Origin: an uncultured Halieaceae bacterium
GTDB taxonomy: Bacteria > Pseudomonadota > Gammaproteobacteria > Pseudomonadales > Halieaceae
Assembly (NCBI GenBank): GCA_913048495.1
Contig: CAJWWA010000006.1
Span: 1-34,106, forward strand
Length of the DNA stretch: 34,106 nt
Reading direction: 5' to 3'
Shown here one piece after another: positions 10,001-17,213 of this stretch (position 1 is its first letter; the number at the start of each line of letters is the position of its first letter). The translations under genes and the position numbers were made by a program. Under the pieces are notes generated by a model, which was given only the letters and a program-made list of their open reading frames with translations, was not told the origin of the DNA and did no database searches.

Positions 10001-13000
10001 CTGACTTCGATGGAGTCGGTCTCGACGCCGGTGCCATCGGTGATCGGGCCGGACAGCGTGTAGCTGTAGTCGACTTCGCCGGCAACGGCATCGAAGCCGG
10101 TGACGGTGAGCACGCCGATGGCCGTGGTGACGGTCGTGGTCGCGGTCAGGGCGCCGTTCTCGACCACGGTGACACCGCCGATGACGATGTCGACCGGGGT
10201 GTCGACGGCGCTGTAGCTGAAGGTGCCGGTGGTGGTCTCGCTGTCGCTGGCGGCATCGGAGCCGATGCCGTCGAGACCGGCCTCGTCCACGGACGCGGTG
10301 CCTTCACCGGCCTCGGCGGGCAGGTTGACGGTGACATCGCCGTCGTTCACGACAAGGGAGACCGTCGCGGTGTTCGAGGTGTTACCGTCGTCGTCCTGCA
10401 CGGTGTAGGTGAAGGAATCGGGACCGCTGTAGTCCGGGTCCGGGGTGTAAGTCACATTGCCGGTCACGGGGTCGACGGACACGGTCCCGTTGGCTGGCTG
10501 CGTGACGATCGCCACGGTGCCGGGGACGAGGGTGCCGTCCGCGTCGCTGTCGTTGCCGAGAATGTCGATCTCCACGGCCGTGTTCGCGTCGGTCGACGCG
10601 CTGTCGGCCACCGCAACCGGCGGATCGTTAGCCGGATCGACGGTCAGCGTCACCGTGGCCTCGTTGGAGACCAGGCCGTCGTTGTCCTCGACGGTGTAGG
10701 TGAAGCTGTCCGCGCCACTGTAGTCCCCGTTCGGCGTGTAGGTCACTGTGCCGTCAGTGTTGACCACCAGGCTGCCGTTAGACGGCCCGCCGGTGATGAC
10801 GACGCTGGTGGGATCGATGGTGCCGTCCGGGTCAGAGTCGTTGCCGGTGACCGAGAAGGTTACGGCCGTATCCTCCGCGGTGCTGGCGGAGTCATCCACC
10901 GCAACCGGCGGATCGTTGACCGGGTCGACGGTCAGGCTCACCGTGGCCTCGTTGGAGACCAGGCCGTCGTTGTCTTGCACGGTGTACGTGAAGCTATCGG
11001 GGCCGCTGTAGTCCCCGTTAGGCGTGTAGGTGACCGTGCCGTCAGCGTTGACCATCAGGCTGCCGTTAGAGGGCCCACTGGTGATGACGATGGTGGCGGG
11101 GTCGATGGTGCCATCCGGGTCGGAGTCGTTTCCGGTGACCGAGAAGGTTACGGCCGTATCCTCCGCGGTGCTGGCGGAGTCATCGGCGGCGACCGGACCC
11201 TGCCGGTCGGTGATGCTGATAGTGTGGTCGTCCGAGGCGACGTCGCCGTCGTTGTCGGTGACCTCGACACTGAACGTGACGCTTCCCGCGGTGTCCAGGT
11301 CTGCAACCGGCGCGAAGGTCCAGGTGCCGTCGCCGGCGACGTTGAGCGTCCCTTCCGCGAGAACGATGTCATCGCCCAGGTCGTACTGGGCACCGCCCAC
11401 GAGCACCTTGACGCTGGCCGCACCGTCGGCGCCGTAGCTGCTGTCGTCCCAGCTGCCGCCGATCGGCGCCGCGCCTTCGACCACGCTGCTGGCGCCGTCG
11501 ACCGTCATGGCCGGCAGGTCATCGACGATGTTGATGTTGATGAAGCCCGTTGCCGAGTCGCCGTCGTCGTCGCTGACGCTGACTTCGATGGAGTCGGTCT
11601 CGACGCCGGTGCCATCGGTGATCGGGCCGGACAGCGTGTAGCTGTAGTCGACTTCGCCGGCAACGGCATCGAAGCCGGTGACGGTGAGCACGCCGATGGC
11701 CGTGGTGACGGTCGTGGTCGCGGTCAGGGCGCCGTTCTCGACCACGGTGACACCGCCGATGACGATGTCGACCGGGGTGTCGACGGCGCTGTAGCTGAAG
11801 GTGCCGGTAGTGGTCTCGCTGTCGCTGGCGGCATCGGAGCCGATGCCGTCGAGGCCGGCCTCGTCCACGGAGGCGGTGCCTTCACCGGCCTCGGCGGGCA
11901 GATTGACGGTGACGTCGCCGTCACCGATGGTCACGGTGACCGTGGCGAAAGACCGGTCGCCGTCGGCGTCCTCGATGGTGTAGGTGAAGACATCACTCAC
12001 GTCGCCGGGGGAGCCGGGATTGCGGGTATAGCTGTAGCCGCCGTCGCTGTTGATGGTCAGCGTGCCGTGGTCGCCGGCGATGGCCGTGCCGACGGTGGCG
12101 GCGCTGTCCAGGGCCGCGCCGGTGTTGCCGGCGGCGACGCCGACCACGGTGGCGCCGTCGGCGCCGGCTGTGTCGTTGTCGAGCACGTTGCCGGTGGCGG
12201 GGCCGAACTCGGCGGCGGCGAGACTGTCGCTGTCGGCCACGGCCGTGGGCACGTCGTCGACGATATTGACGATGAACAGGCCGGCATCGCGGGGCACGCC
12301 GTCCTCGCCGACGATCTCGACGGAGAACGCCTCGAAATTGACATTGCCGGGCGCCTGGTCGTGCCCGCTCGTGTTCTGCAGCGTGTAGGTCCAGCTGTAG
12401 CTGCCATTGTCTTCAGCGATTTCCAGCTGTCCGAACGGCGTGCTGATCGTGCCGCCGCCGGTGACGTCCTGGCCGTCCACCCGAACGGCCTGGATGTTGA
12501 TGTCGTCGAACTCCGAGAGGTCGAGAACTCCGTCGGCGACGAGGTCCGCGGGCTCGGGGTTGCTGCCGTCGGGCAGACCGGATTCGAAGACCGACGGGCC
12601 GTCGTTGTCGAAGATCCGCAGGGTCCCCTGCGGGTCGCCGAGCACCGCATTGGTCGGGTTGCTCAGGTTGACCAGAGCGAACTCGGGGTTCGGCTCCTCG
12701 ATGACGAGATCGTCGATGATCGGAATCGTGATCGTCTGCGTGCTATCGCCCGGGGCGAAGGTCAGCGTGCCGCTCACTGCCGTGTAGTCGGCGCCCGCGG
12801 TGGTGCTGAGGTCGGCCATGCTGTAATCGACGGTGATGTCATCCGTCCGTGATGGGTCGTCGCCGCTCAGCGACACGGTGAACACGGCCTCGCCGTCGCC
12901 CTCGCTGACAATGACGAAGTCGATGGCGATGACCGGCAGGTCGCTGCCCGTCGGGTCGTTGTCGATGATCCCGGGCTGCAGGTTCTCCGTGAAGAAGTTG

Positions 13001-16000
13001 TCGTTGCCGCCGATGGTGATATCTATGGCCTCAACACCCTGCCCGACCAGGTCCGGGTAGTCCGGGCCGGTCCAGCCGGGCCCCGGCTCGTCGGCGAGGT
13101 CGTCGAAGAGCGGGATGCGGAACTGGATGGTTTCCGTGTTCGCCGGCCAGGTGAAGCTGAACTCGGGCAGCGGCAGCGGAGACCCCGGGGAGATCCAGGT
13201 GCCGTCCTGGTCGAGCGGCTGCCAGCTGCTGCCACCGTCGGTGCTGTACTCCACGGGCACCGTGAAGTCGTCACCGTACTCGGCGATGAAGGGGGCCAGG
13301 CCCTCCGGCGCGAAGCGCACGGTGAGCACCTGGTCAGTGGTGAAGATATCGGACTGGAAGGTTGTTCCGTCCTCGGCCTGAAGATCGCCAGCCAGGCTGT
13401 GCGTGATGCTGAACTGGTTGTACTCGGCGCTCTCCGGCACGTCTTCCACGGTCGCGATGATCTTGGCCTTGTACAGGTCCAGGGGCTCGACCTTGACCAC
13501 GATGTTGGCGGTCCAGTCCCAGATGCGGTACTCGAACTCGAGGGTGTCGAGCGCGCCGGCGGCGATCTGCTCGTTGCTGATCGCGTTCGGGTCGAGCTCG
13601 ATGGCACCGGTGCGCGCGGCGGCGTCGAAGACCACCTCGCCGACCTGCGTCTTCACGCCGTCGAGGGTGACGTAGGCACCGGTGTCGTCGGTCAGCTCGA
13701 TCTCCATGTTGGCCGTATTGGCCACCTGCTGCGGCGTCGCGTTGGCGAGCAGGCTCGAGGCGTCGAATTCGATCTGGTTGCTCGCCGGGTCGTTGACGTC
13801 GATCGTGTCGGAGAAGTAGGTAACCACACCGTCGCCGGCGACGATCACGTCGTCGAGGCGCGCATCGAAGTTGTCCGTGTCGCGGCCCGTGCCTTCGGTC
13901 AGCTCATCCACCGTGTCCTGGACGTGCTGCATGGCAACCGTCTCGAACACGTTCTCGAAGCTGCCGTCGGCGCCTCCGTCCGGGTCCGCCTCGCTCTGGC
14001 GGGTGAAGTCGATGCCGACATGGGCCAGGGCGTCCTGGATCATGACCTTGCCGGTGTCTGCCAGGTTCAGGGGCTGGCCCGTCCCGGGGGCCGTGGCGCG
14101 GCCGTTGCTGTCGACTTCGTAGTCGGCGAAGGCGTCCCGGGTCGCCCGGCTGATGTTGATGCCGTCGGCGTAGGCCGTTTCGCTGTTGCTGACGAGATTG
14201 GTCTGCAGGCCATCGGACAGGTCGCCGTCGGACAGGTTGTCGTCCAGCGCCTGCAGGAAGATCGCCGTGTTCTCCAGGTACATGGCGTTCGTGTTGGCGA
14301 GGTCGGCACCGGGCACGGCAAAGTCGTGGATGAACAGGACCGCGTCTTCCGTCCAGGGGGCGTTCTCCGAGCTGAACTCCGCGATCGTGATGTTGCCGAC
14401 CTTGAAGACGATGCTATCGCCTTCGTTGTAGGCGAAAGAGCCGGGTCTGCCGTCCTGGTCGCCGGTAAGGCCTGAGCCGGTGACGGCGCCGGAGCTGTCG
14501 AAGGTGGTGTACTCCACGCCATTGACCCAGTTGTCCGTGAACTGGGCGATCTCGCGGCCCTCACTGACCACGATGGACACCGTGGCCGTGTTGGAGGTCG
14601 CGCCGTCATCGTCCCGCACCGTGTAGGTGAAGGAGTCGGTGCCGGAGTACTCCGGGTCCGGGGTGTAGGTCACCTCGCCGGTCACCGGGTCGACGGTGAC
14701 GGACCCGTTCTCGGGCTGGGCGACGATGGCGACGGAACCGGGCACGAGGGTGCCGTCCGGGTCGGCATCGTTGGCGAGAATGTCGATGTCGACGGGCGTG
14801 TTCTCCCCGGTCGCGGCGCTGTCACCCTGGGCCACCGGCGGCTCGTTTTCCGCGGGCGGAGGCGGCGGGGGCGGCGGGGGCGGCGGGGGCGGCGGCGGAG
14901 GGGGCTCCGCGCCGTCGGTGATCGTGAGTGTGCCCGTGCCGTCGGCAATGGTCGCGCCGCTGGGGTTGCTCAGGTTCACGAAGGCATTCTCGTTGCCTTC
15001 CTCCAGGTCGTCCTCGTTGGTCTGCACGCTGACGCTGGCGGTCGTCGTGCCCGGCGCGAAGGTGACCGTACCGCTGTTCGCGTCGTAGTCGGCGCCGGAG
15101 ATCGCGGAGCCGTTCGCCGTTGCAAAGGCCACGGTGACCGGCGTGTCCACGGGGCTCGAAAGGGTCAGCGTGAACTGTGCGGTCTGCCCCTCGGTGACCG
15201 TAACGTCACCGATGCTGATGGTCGGCGGCGGCGCCGGGGTGAAGTCGTCGGTGATCTCGACAATGCCGTTGCCGTCACCGATGACCGCGTTGGTCGGCCC
15301 GGTGAGTTCGAGGTTGAGGAACTCGGTGCCTTCCTCGAGATCGTCGCTGTTGGTCCGGACGAGGATGGTCTTCTCGGTCTCTCCCGGGGCGAAGCTCAGC
15401 GTGCCGCTCACCGGGTCGTAGTCGCCGCCCACGGCGGTCGCGGTGCCGTCGGCGCTGGCGAAGCTGACGGTGACCGTGCTGTCGCTGGGCGAGGACAGGG
15501 TGACCGTCACCGCGGCGGTATCGCCCTCGACGACCACGGCATCGCCGATGGACAGGGTCGGCAGCTGCGGCGGGGGCGGCGGCGGAAGCGGCGGCTCGCT
15601 GGTCGGTGTGACGTCGACGGTGACCGTGGTGGTACCGGTGACGTTGCCGTCCGGGGTGATGGAGGTGTACGTGAACGTGTCCTGGCCGGTGAAGCCCGGG
15701 TTGGGTTTGTAGGTCACCGTGCCGTCCGCGTTGATGCTGGCGACGCCGTTCTGCGGCGCAGAGACGGCGCTGACGATGGCGCCTTCGACATAGTCATCGT
15801 TGTCGAGCACGGCGATGGTGACCGGCTGCTCTTCCGGCGTGGTGGCCGCGTCGGGCTCGAGTTCGGCGCCGATGATGGGCTCTCCCTGCTCGACAAAGGC
15901 GGTGGCCTCTGTGCCGGAGGCATCGCGCAGTCCGCTGAACTCGGGCGTGTCCTCGCTGATGCGGGCCAGGCGGATGAAGCTGGAGCCCGCGTTGGTACCG

Positions 16001-16350
16001 TCTGCACCGGCGCCGGCGGCGGTCGCCTCGAGCACCTCGGAGAGGTCGCCGTCGCCCTCGAGGGCGGCGATCACGTCGTCGAGGGTCTCGTCGCGCAGGG
16101 CCGCTTCATCGGCGCCGGCGGCGAGCTCGGCCAGCATGTCTGCATCGATACTGACTTCCGGGATCCCGGCGATGGCAATGGCCTCACCATCGGCAAGTTC
16201 CAGCTCGACCCGGCTGCCCTCGGGGGTGACCAGGGTCTCGCCCTGGCGGAGCTGGTCACCGACCCTGAGTTCGCGCAGTTCGCCCTCGGCGTTGCGGGCG
16301 TAGGCGGTGCCTTCGATGGCGGTGACGGTGGCAATGGCAGCTGCGGCCAT
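7087..16350 (-). CDS. Giant LapA-like type I-secreted adhesin with retention module and Calx-beta/cadherin-like/VCBS-like repeats
   Basis: 3087-aa ORF; N-term MAAAAIATVTAIEGTAYARNAEGELRELRVGDQLRQGETLVTPEGSRVELELADG (retention-module type); repeats NDPPVAVDDSASTAEDTAVTFSVTGNDSDPDG, Calx-beta SIGDVTVTEGQTAQFTLTLSSP; C-term FEGVDLLGGLEGNDAIQAMIDAGKLNVDQ; adjacent T1SS genes. Confidence 0.92.
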   Translation of the reverse strand: MAAAAIATVTAIEGTAYARNAEGELRELRVGDQLRQGETLVTPEGSRVELELADGEAIAIAGIPEVSIDADMLAELAAGADEAALRDETLDDVIAALEGDGDLSEVLEATAAGAGADGTNAGSSFIRLARISEDTPEFSGLRDASGTEATAFVEQGEPIIGAELEPDAATTPEEQPVTIAVLDNDDYVEGAIVSAVSAPQNGVASINADGTVTYKPNPGFTGQDTFTYTSITPDGNVTGTTTVTVDVTPTSEPPLPPPPPPQLPTLSIGDAVVVEGDTAAVTVTLSSPSDSTVTVSFASADGTATAVGGDYDPVSGTLSFAPGETEKTILVRTNSDDLEEGTEFLNLELTGPTNAVIGDGNGIVEITDDFTPAPPPTISIGDVTVTEGQTAQFTLTLSSPVDTPVTVAFATANGSAISGADYDANSGTVTFAPGTTTASVSVQTNEDDLEEGNENAFVNLSNPSGATIADGTGTLTITDGAEPPPPPPPPPPPPPPPPPAENEPPVAQGDSAATGENTPVDIDILANDADPDGTLVPGSVAIVAQPENGSVTVDPVTGEVTYTPDPEYSGTDSFTYTVRDDDGATSNTATVSIVVSEGREIAQFTDNWVNGVEYTTFDSSGAVTGSGLTGDQDGRPGSFAYNEGDSIVFKVGNITIAEFSSENAPWTEDAVLFIHDFAVPGADLANTNAMYLENTAIFLQALDDNLSDGDLSDGLQTNLVSNSETAYADGINISRATRDAFADYEVDSNGRATAPGTGQPLNLADTGKVMIQDALAHVGIDFTRQSEADPDGGADGSFENVFETVAMQHVQDTVDELTEGTGRDTDNFDARLDDVIVAGDGVVTYFSDTIDVNDPASNQIEFDASSLLANATPQQVANTANMEIELTDDTGAYVTLDGVKTQVGEVVFDAAARTGAIELDPNAISNEQIAAGALDTLEFEYRIWDWTANIVVKVEPLDLYKAKIIATVEDVPESAEYNQFSITHSLAGDLQAEDGTTFQSDIFTTDQVLTVRFAPEGLAPFIAEYGDDFTVPVEYSTDGGSSWQPLDQDGTWISPGSPLPLPEFSFTWPANTETIQFRIPLFDDLADEPGPGWTGPDYPDLVGQGVEAIDITIGGNDNFFTENLQPGIIDNDPTGSDLPVIAIDFVIVSEGDGEAVFTVSLSGDDPSRTDDITVDYSMADLSTTAGADYTAVSGTLTFAPGDSTQTITIPIIDDLVIEEPNPEFALVNLSNPTNAVLGDPQGTLRIFDNDGPSVFESGLPDGSNPEPADLVADGVLDLSEFDDINIQAVRVDGQDVTGGGTISTPFGQLEIAEDNGSYSWTYTLQNTSGHDQAPGNVNFEAFSVEIVGEDGVPRDAGLFIVNIVDDVPTAVADSDSLAAAEFGPATGNVLDNDTAGADGATVVGVAAGNTGAALDSAATVGTAIAGDHGTLTINSDGGYSYTRNPGSPGDVSDVFTYTIEDADGDRSFATVTVTIGDGDVTVNLPAEAGEGTASVDEAGLDGIGSDAASDSETTTGTFSYSAVDTPVDIVIGGVTVVENGALTATTTVTTAIGVLTVTGFDAVAGEVDYSYTLSGPITDGTGVETDSIEVSVSDDDGDSATGFININIVDDLPAMTVDGASSVVEGAAPIGGSWDDSSYGADGAASVKVLVGGAQYDLGDDIVLAEGTLNVAGDGTWTFAPVADLDTAGSVTFSVEVTDNDGDVASDDHTISITDRQGPVAADDSASTAEDTAVTFSVTGNDSDPDGTIDPATIVITSGPSNGSLMVNADGTVTYTPNGDYSGPDSFTYTVQDNDGLVSNEATVSLTVDPVNDPPVAVDDSASTAEDTAVTFSVTGNDSDPDGTIDPTSVVITGGPSNGSLVVNTDGTVTYTPNGDYSGADSFTYTVEDNDGLVSNEATVTLTVDPANDPPVAVADSASTDANTAVEIDILGNDSDADGTLVPGTVAIVTQPANGTVSVDPVTGNVTYTPDPDYSGPDSFTYTVQDDDGNTSNTATVSLVVNDGDVTVNLPAEAGEGTASVDEAGLDGIGSDAASDSETTTGTFSYSAVDTPVDIVIGGVTVVENGALTATTTVTTAIGVLTVTGFDAVAGEVDYSYTLSGPITDGTGVETDSIEVSVSDDDGDSATGFININIVDDLPAMTVDGASSVVEGAAPIGGSWDDSSYGADGAASIKVLVGGDQYDLGEDIVLAEGTLNVAGDGTWTFAPADALHSTGSLTFSVEVTDNDGDVASDDHTIAITDGQGPGGGDVITLTTDEDSITDSATDTVSFTLGTDALDSMAFGTTLTGLDDNGGEITWVRNSDTEVVGQVGGATAVTLTLTPNLAAGTATVAMQLADNVTHASADGENMLSLGSIEVIAAEADGSSAAGTVNFEVVDDVPSVQLDGQFTGDLVIDEANIVESDTANFAAAFSNEFGADGQGATDSRVFSLSVGSTASGLVDTATGTAVHLTLDGDDVVGRVDGSGEEVFRVAVDANGEVTLTQARAVQHPDTNDSDEITYIDAGAINLVQTITDGDGDTAEASLDIGLKLGFQDDAPTAPGPVVVDLEVPVSTVEVTNVAAAWDNVNGGNVDITDNDSSGDGFIQLEWGTPASSGGGRSGYDFSLSDSPVVLDSAFDLGTFTHNNFPINLNGGTLDNTDLEVSFDIVIDGQATTVDIVVEIDHNETPNSGANPDDIITITSFSASIAGAGNMQQEITVGERTYVLQIDGFRDGSGDPVNQVFTEEGEANTFTLQARLLSTDDLPSAGGQIAGSIFGADGPGDDAVAWQGESGGEVQGTYGVLTVQADGSWTYLMDRDARDAFSGNETETFDFFVVDKDGDRSASSLTINLNEVANQTPIALDLDGDGVEYLSRDAGVVFTDQATGESVNTAWVAGDDGLLVVDANDSGTVDETREYVFTEWSDSAETDMEAVAEVFDSNQNQLLDAGDDAWSQFAVWRDADSDGVTDAGELVSLDDLGVESIALTYRDDSEAAEAADGDVKIFGQSEVTWEDGEVTIAEDTSFAINVADLLPEADGAESIDAYLQASFDGANTIVQVSKSGGFAGEAGGAAAVDQTITFEGVDLLGGLEGNDAIQAMIDAGKLNVDQ
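9846..10230 (-). repeat. Intragenic direct repeat copy 1, identical by eye to 11424-11808
   Basis: Line-by-line comparison shows ~385 identical nt at a 1578-nt offset; encodes (VD)TPVDIVIGGVTVVENGALTATTTVTTAIGVLTVTG...DDLPAMTVDGASSVVEGAAPIGGSWDDSSYGADG. Confidence 0.9.
10618..11200 (-). repeat. Two tandem ~294-bp cadherin-like/Big-type repeat units
   Basis: Two copies of (V/A)AVDDSASTAEDTAVTFSVTGNDSDPDGTIDP(T/A)(S/T)(V/I)VIT(G/S)GPSNGSL.VN.DGTVTYTPNGDYSG.DSFTYTV.DNDGLVSNEATV. Confidence 0.85.
11424..11808 (-). repeat. Intragenic direct repeat copy 2
   Basis: See copy 1; homology continues with sparse mismatches to about 11925 and with lower identity down to about 11196. Confidence 0.9.
14853..14906 (-). 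repeat. GGCGGGGGC-type low-complexity tract encoding a poly-proline linker
   Basis: ggcggaggcggcgggggcggcgggggcggcgggggcggcggcggagggg; encodes EPPPPPPPPPPPPPPPPPAENEPP. Confidence 0.9.
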
Positions 16351-16577
16351 GGGCGTGTTCCTCGTACGGTTGACTGTCGATTCCCGCGTCGGGATGCGGG
16401 TGGCGCTTTCGGTTGCTTGACAGGATGGGGCCGGGCGATGGGTTGCGCCTCGTACTTTTGGGCAGGTTGGCGGGAGTTAGCGCCAGATCTGTGATCCGAT
16501 GCACACAAGACCGGGGCCGGCGGACGCGCAGGGCTTGAGCGGGGGGGTTGCCGGTCGCCGCCCGCAGCGATCGCCGC

Positions 16578-17204
16578 TCAGGCGCTGTTGTCGACGGGGA
16601 TATCGTTCATGGCCAGGGCGAGCTGCACCCGGTCGCGCACATCCATTTTGCGAAAGATCGAGGAGAGGTGGGATTTCACCGTGCGCTCGGACATGGCGAG
16701 GCGCTCGGCGATCTCCCGGTTGCTTGCGCCGCCGCCGACGAGGCTGGCGACGGCGAATTCCTTCTCCGTGAGGCTTTCCACCCCGGCGGCGTCGCGCGAG
16801 GTCGGGGAGACCACCCGCCGCGACAGGCCCACCAGGCGCCGCAGCAGCTCCGGCGGCATCCAGATGCCGCCTTCCGCGACCACCCCGGCGATCTCCCGGA
16901 GCTGCACCGGGCTCGCCGCCAGGTGGCAGTAGCCGCTGACGCCCAGCGAGAGCAGCGCGAAGGCCTCGCTTTCCGACGGCGCCGGCCGCATCACGATCAC
17001 CCGCGGTGAGGCCTCGAGGGCCTGCCGCGCCGCGCGCTCCAGGCCCTCCCGGTCGCCGATTCGACCGCCGTCGAGCCAGAGGAGGGCATCGGCAGCGCCG
17101 GCGATCGCCGCGGCCGCACCCGGTGCGACCAGCCTCGCATCGGGGAAGGCGTCCCGCCAGCGGGCCGCCAGGGTATTGCCATCAGACAGGAAGAGCTGGT
17201 CCAT
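16578..17204 (-). CDS. LuxR/NarL-type transcriptional regulator with atypical receiver domain
   Basis: C-term HTH ESLTEKEFAVASLVGGGASNREIAERLAMSERTVKSHLSSIFRKMDVRDRVQLAL; N-terminal receiver-like fold with degenerate phosphorylation residues. Confidence 0.85.
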   Translation of the reverse strand: MDQLFLSDGNTLAARWRDAFPDARLVAPGAAAAIAGAADALLWLDGGRIGDREGLERAARQALEASPRVIVMRPAPSESEAFALLSLGVSGYCHLAASPVQLREIAGVVAEGGIWMPPELLRRLVGLSRRVVSPTSRDAAGVESLTEKEFAVASLVGGGASNREIAERLAMSERTVKSHLSSIFRKMDVRDRVQLALAMNDIPVDNSA

Positions 17205-17213
17205 GAGCGGGGC

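Noticed and set aside
9600-11950. Possible CRISPR-like or mobile repeat array
   Set aside because: Repeats are coding, in frame, long (hundreds of bp) and correspond to protein domains of the adhesin.
6943-12852. 1969-aa plus-strand ORF opposite the adhesin
   Set aside because: Antisense shadow: Val/Asp/Gly/Arg-rich, no recognisable domains, repeats mirror the adhesin repeats; the minus-strand frame has clear adhesin domains and a terminator.
7087-16350. RTX toxin annotation
   Set aside because: No GGxGxDxLx nonapeptides or toxin domain seen; architecture fits a retention-module adhesin better.
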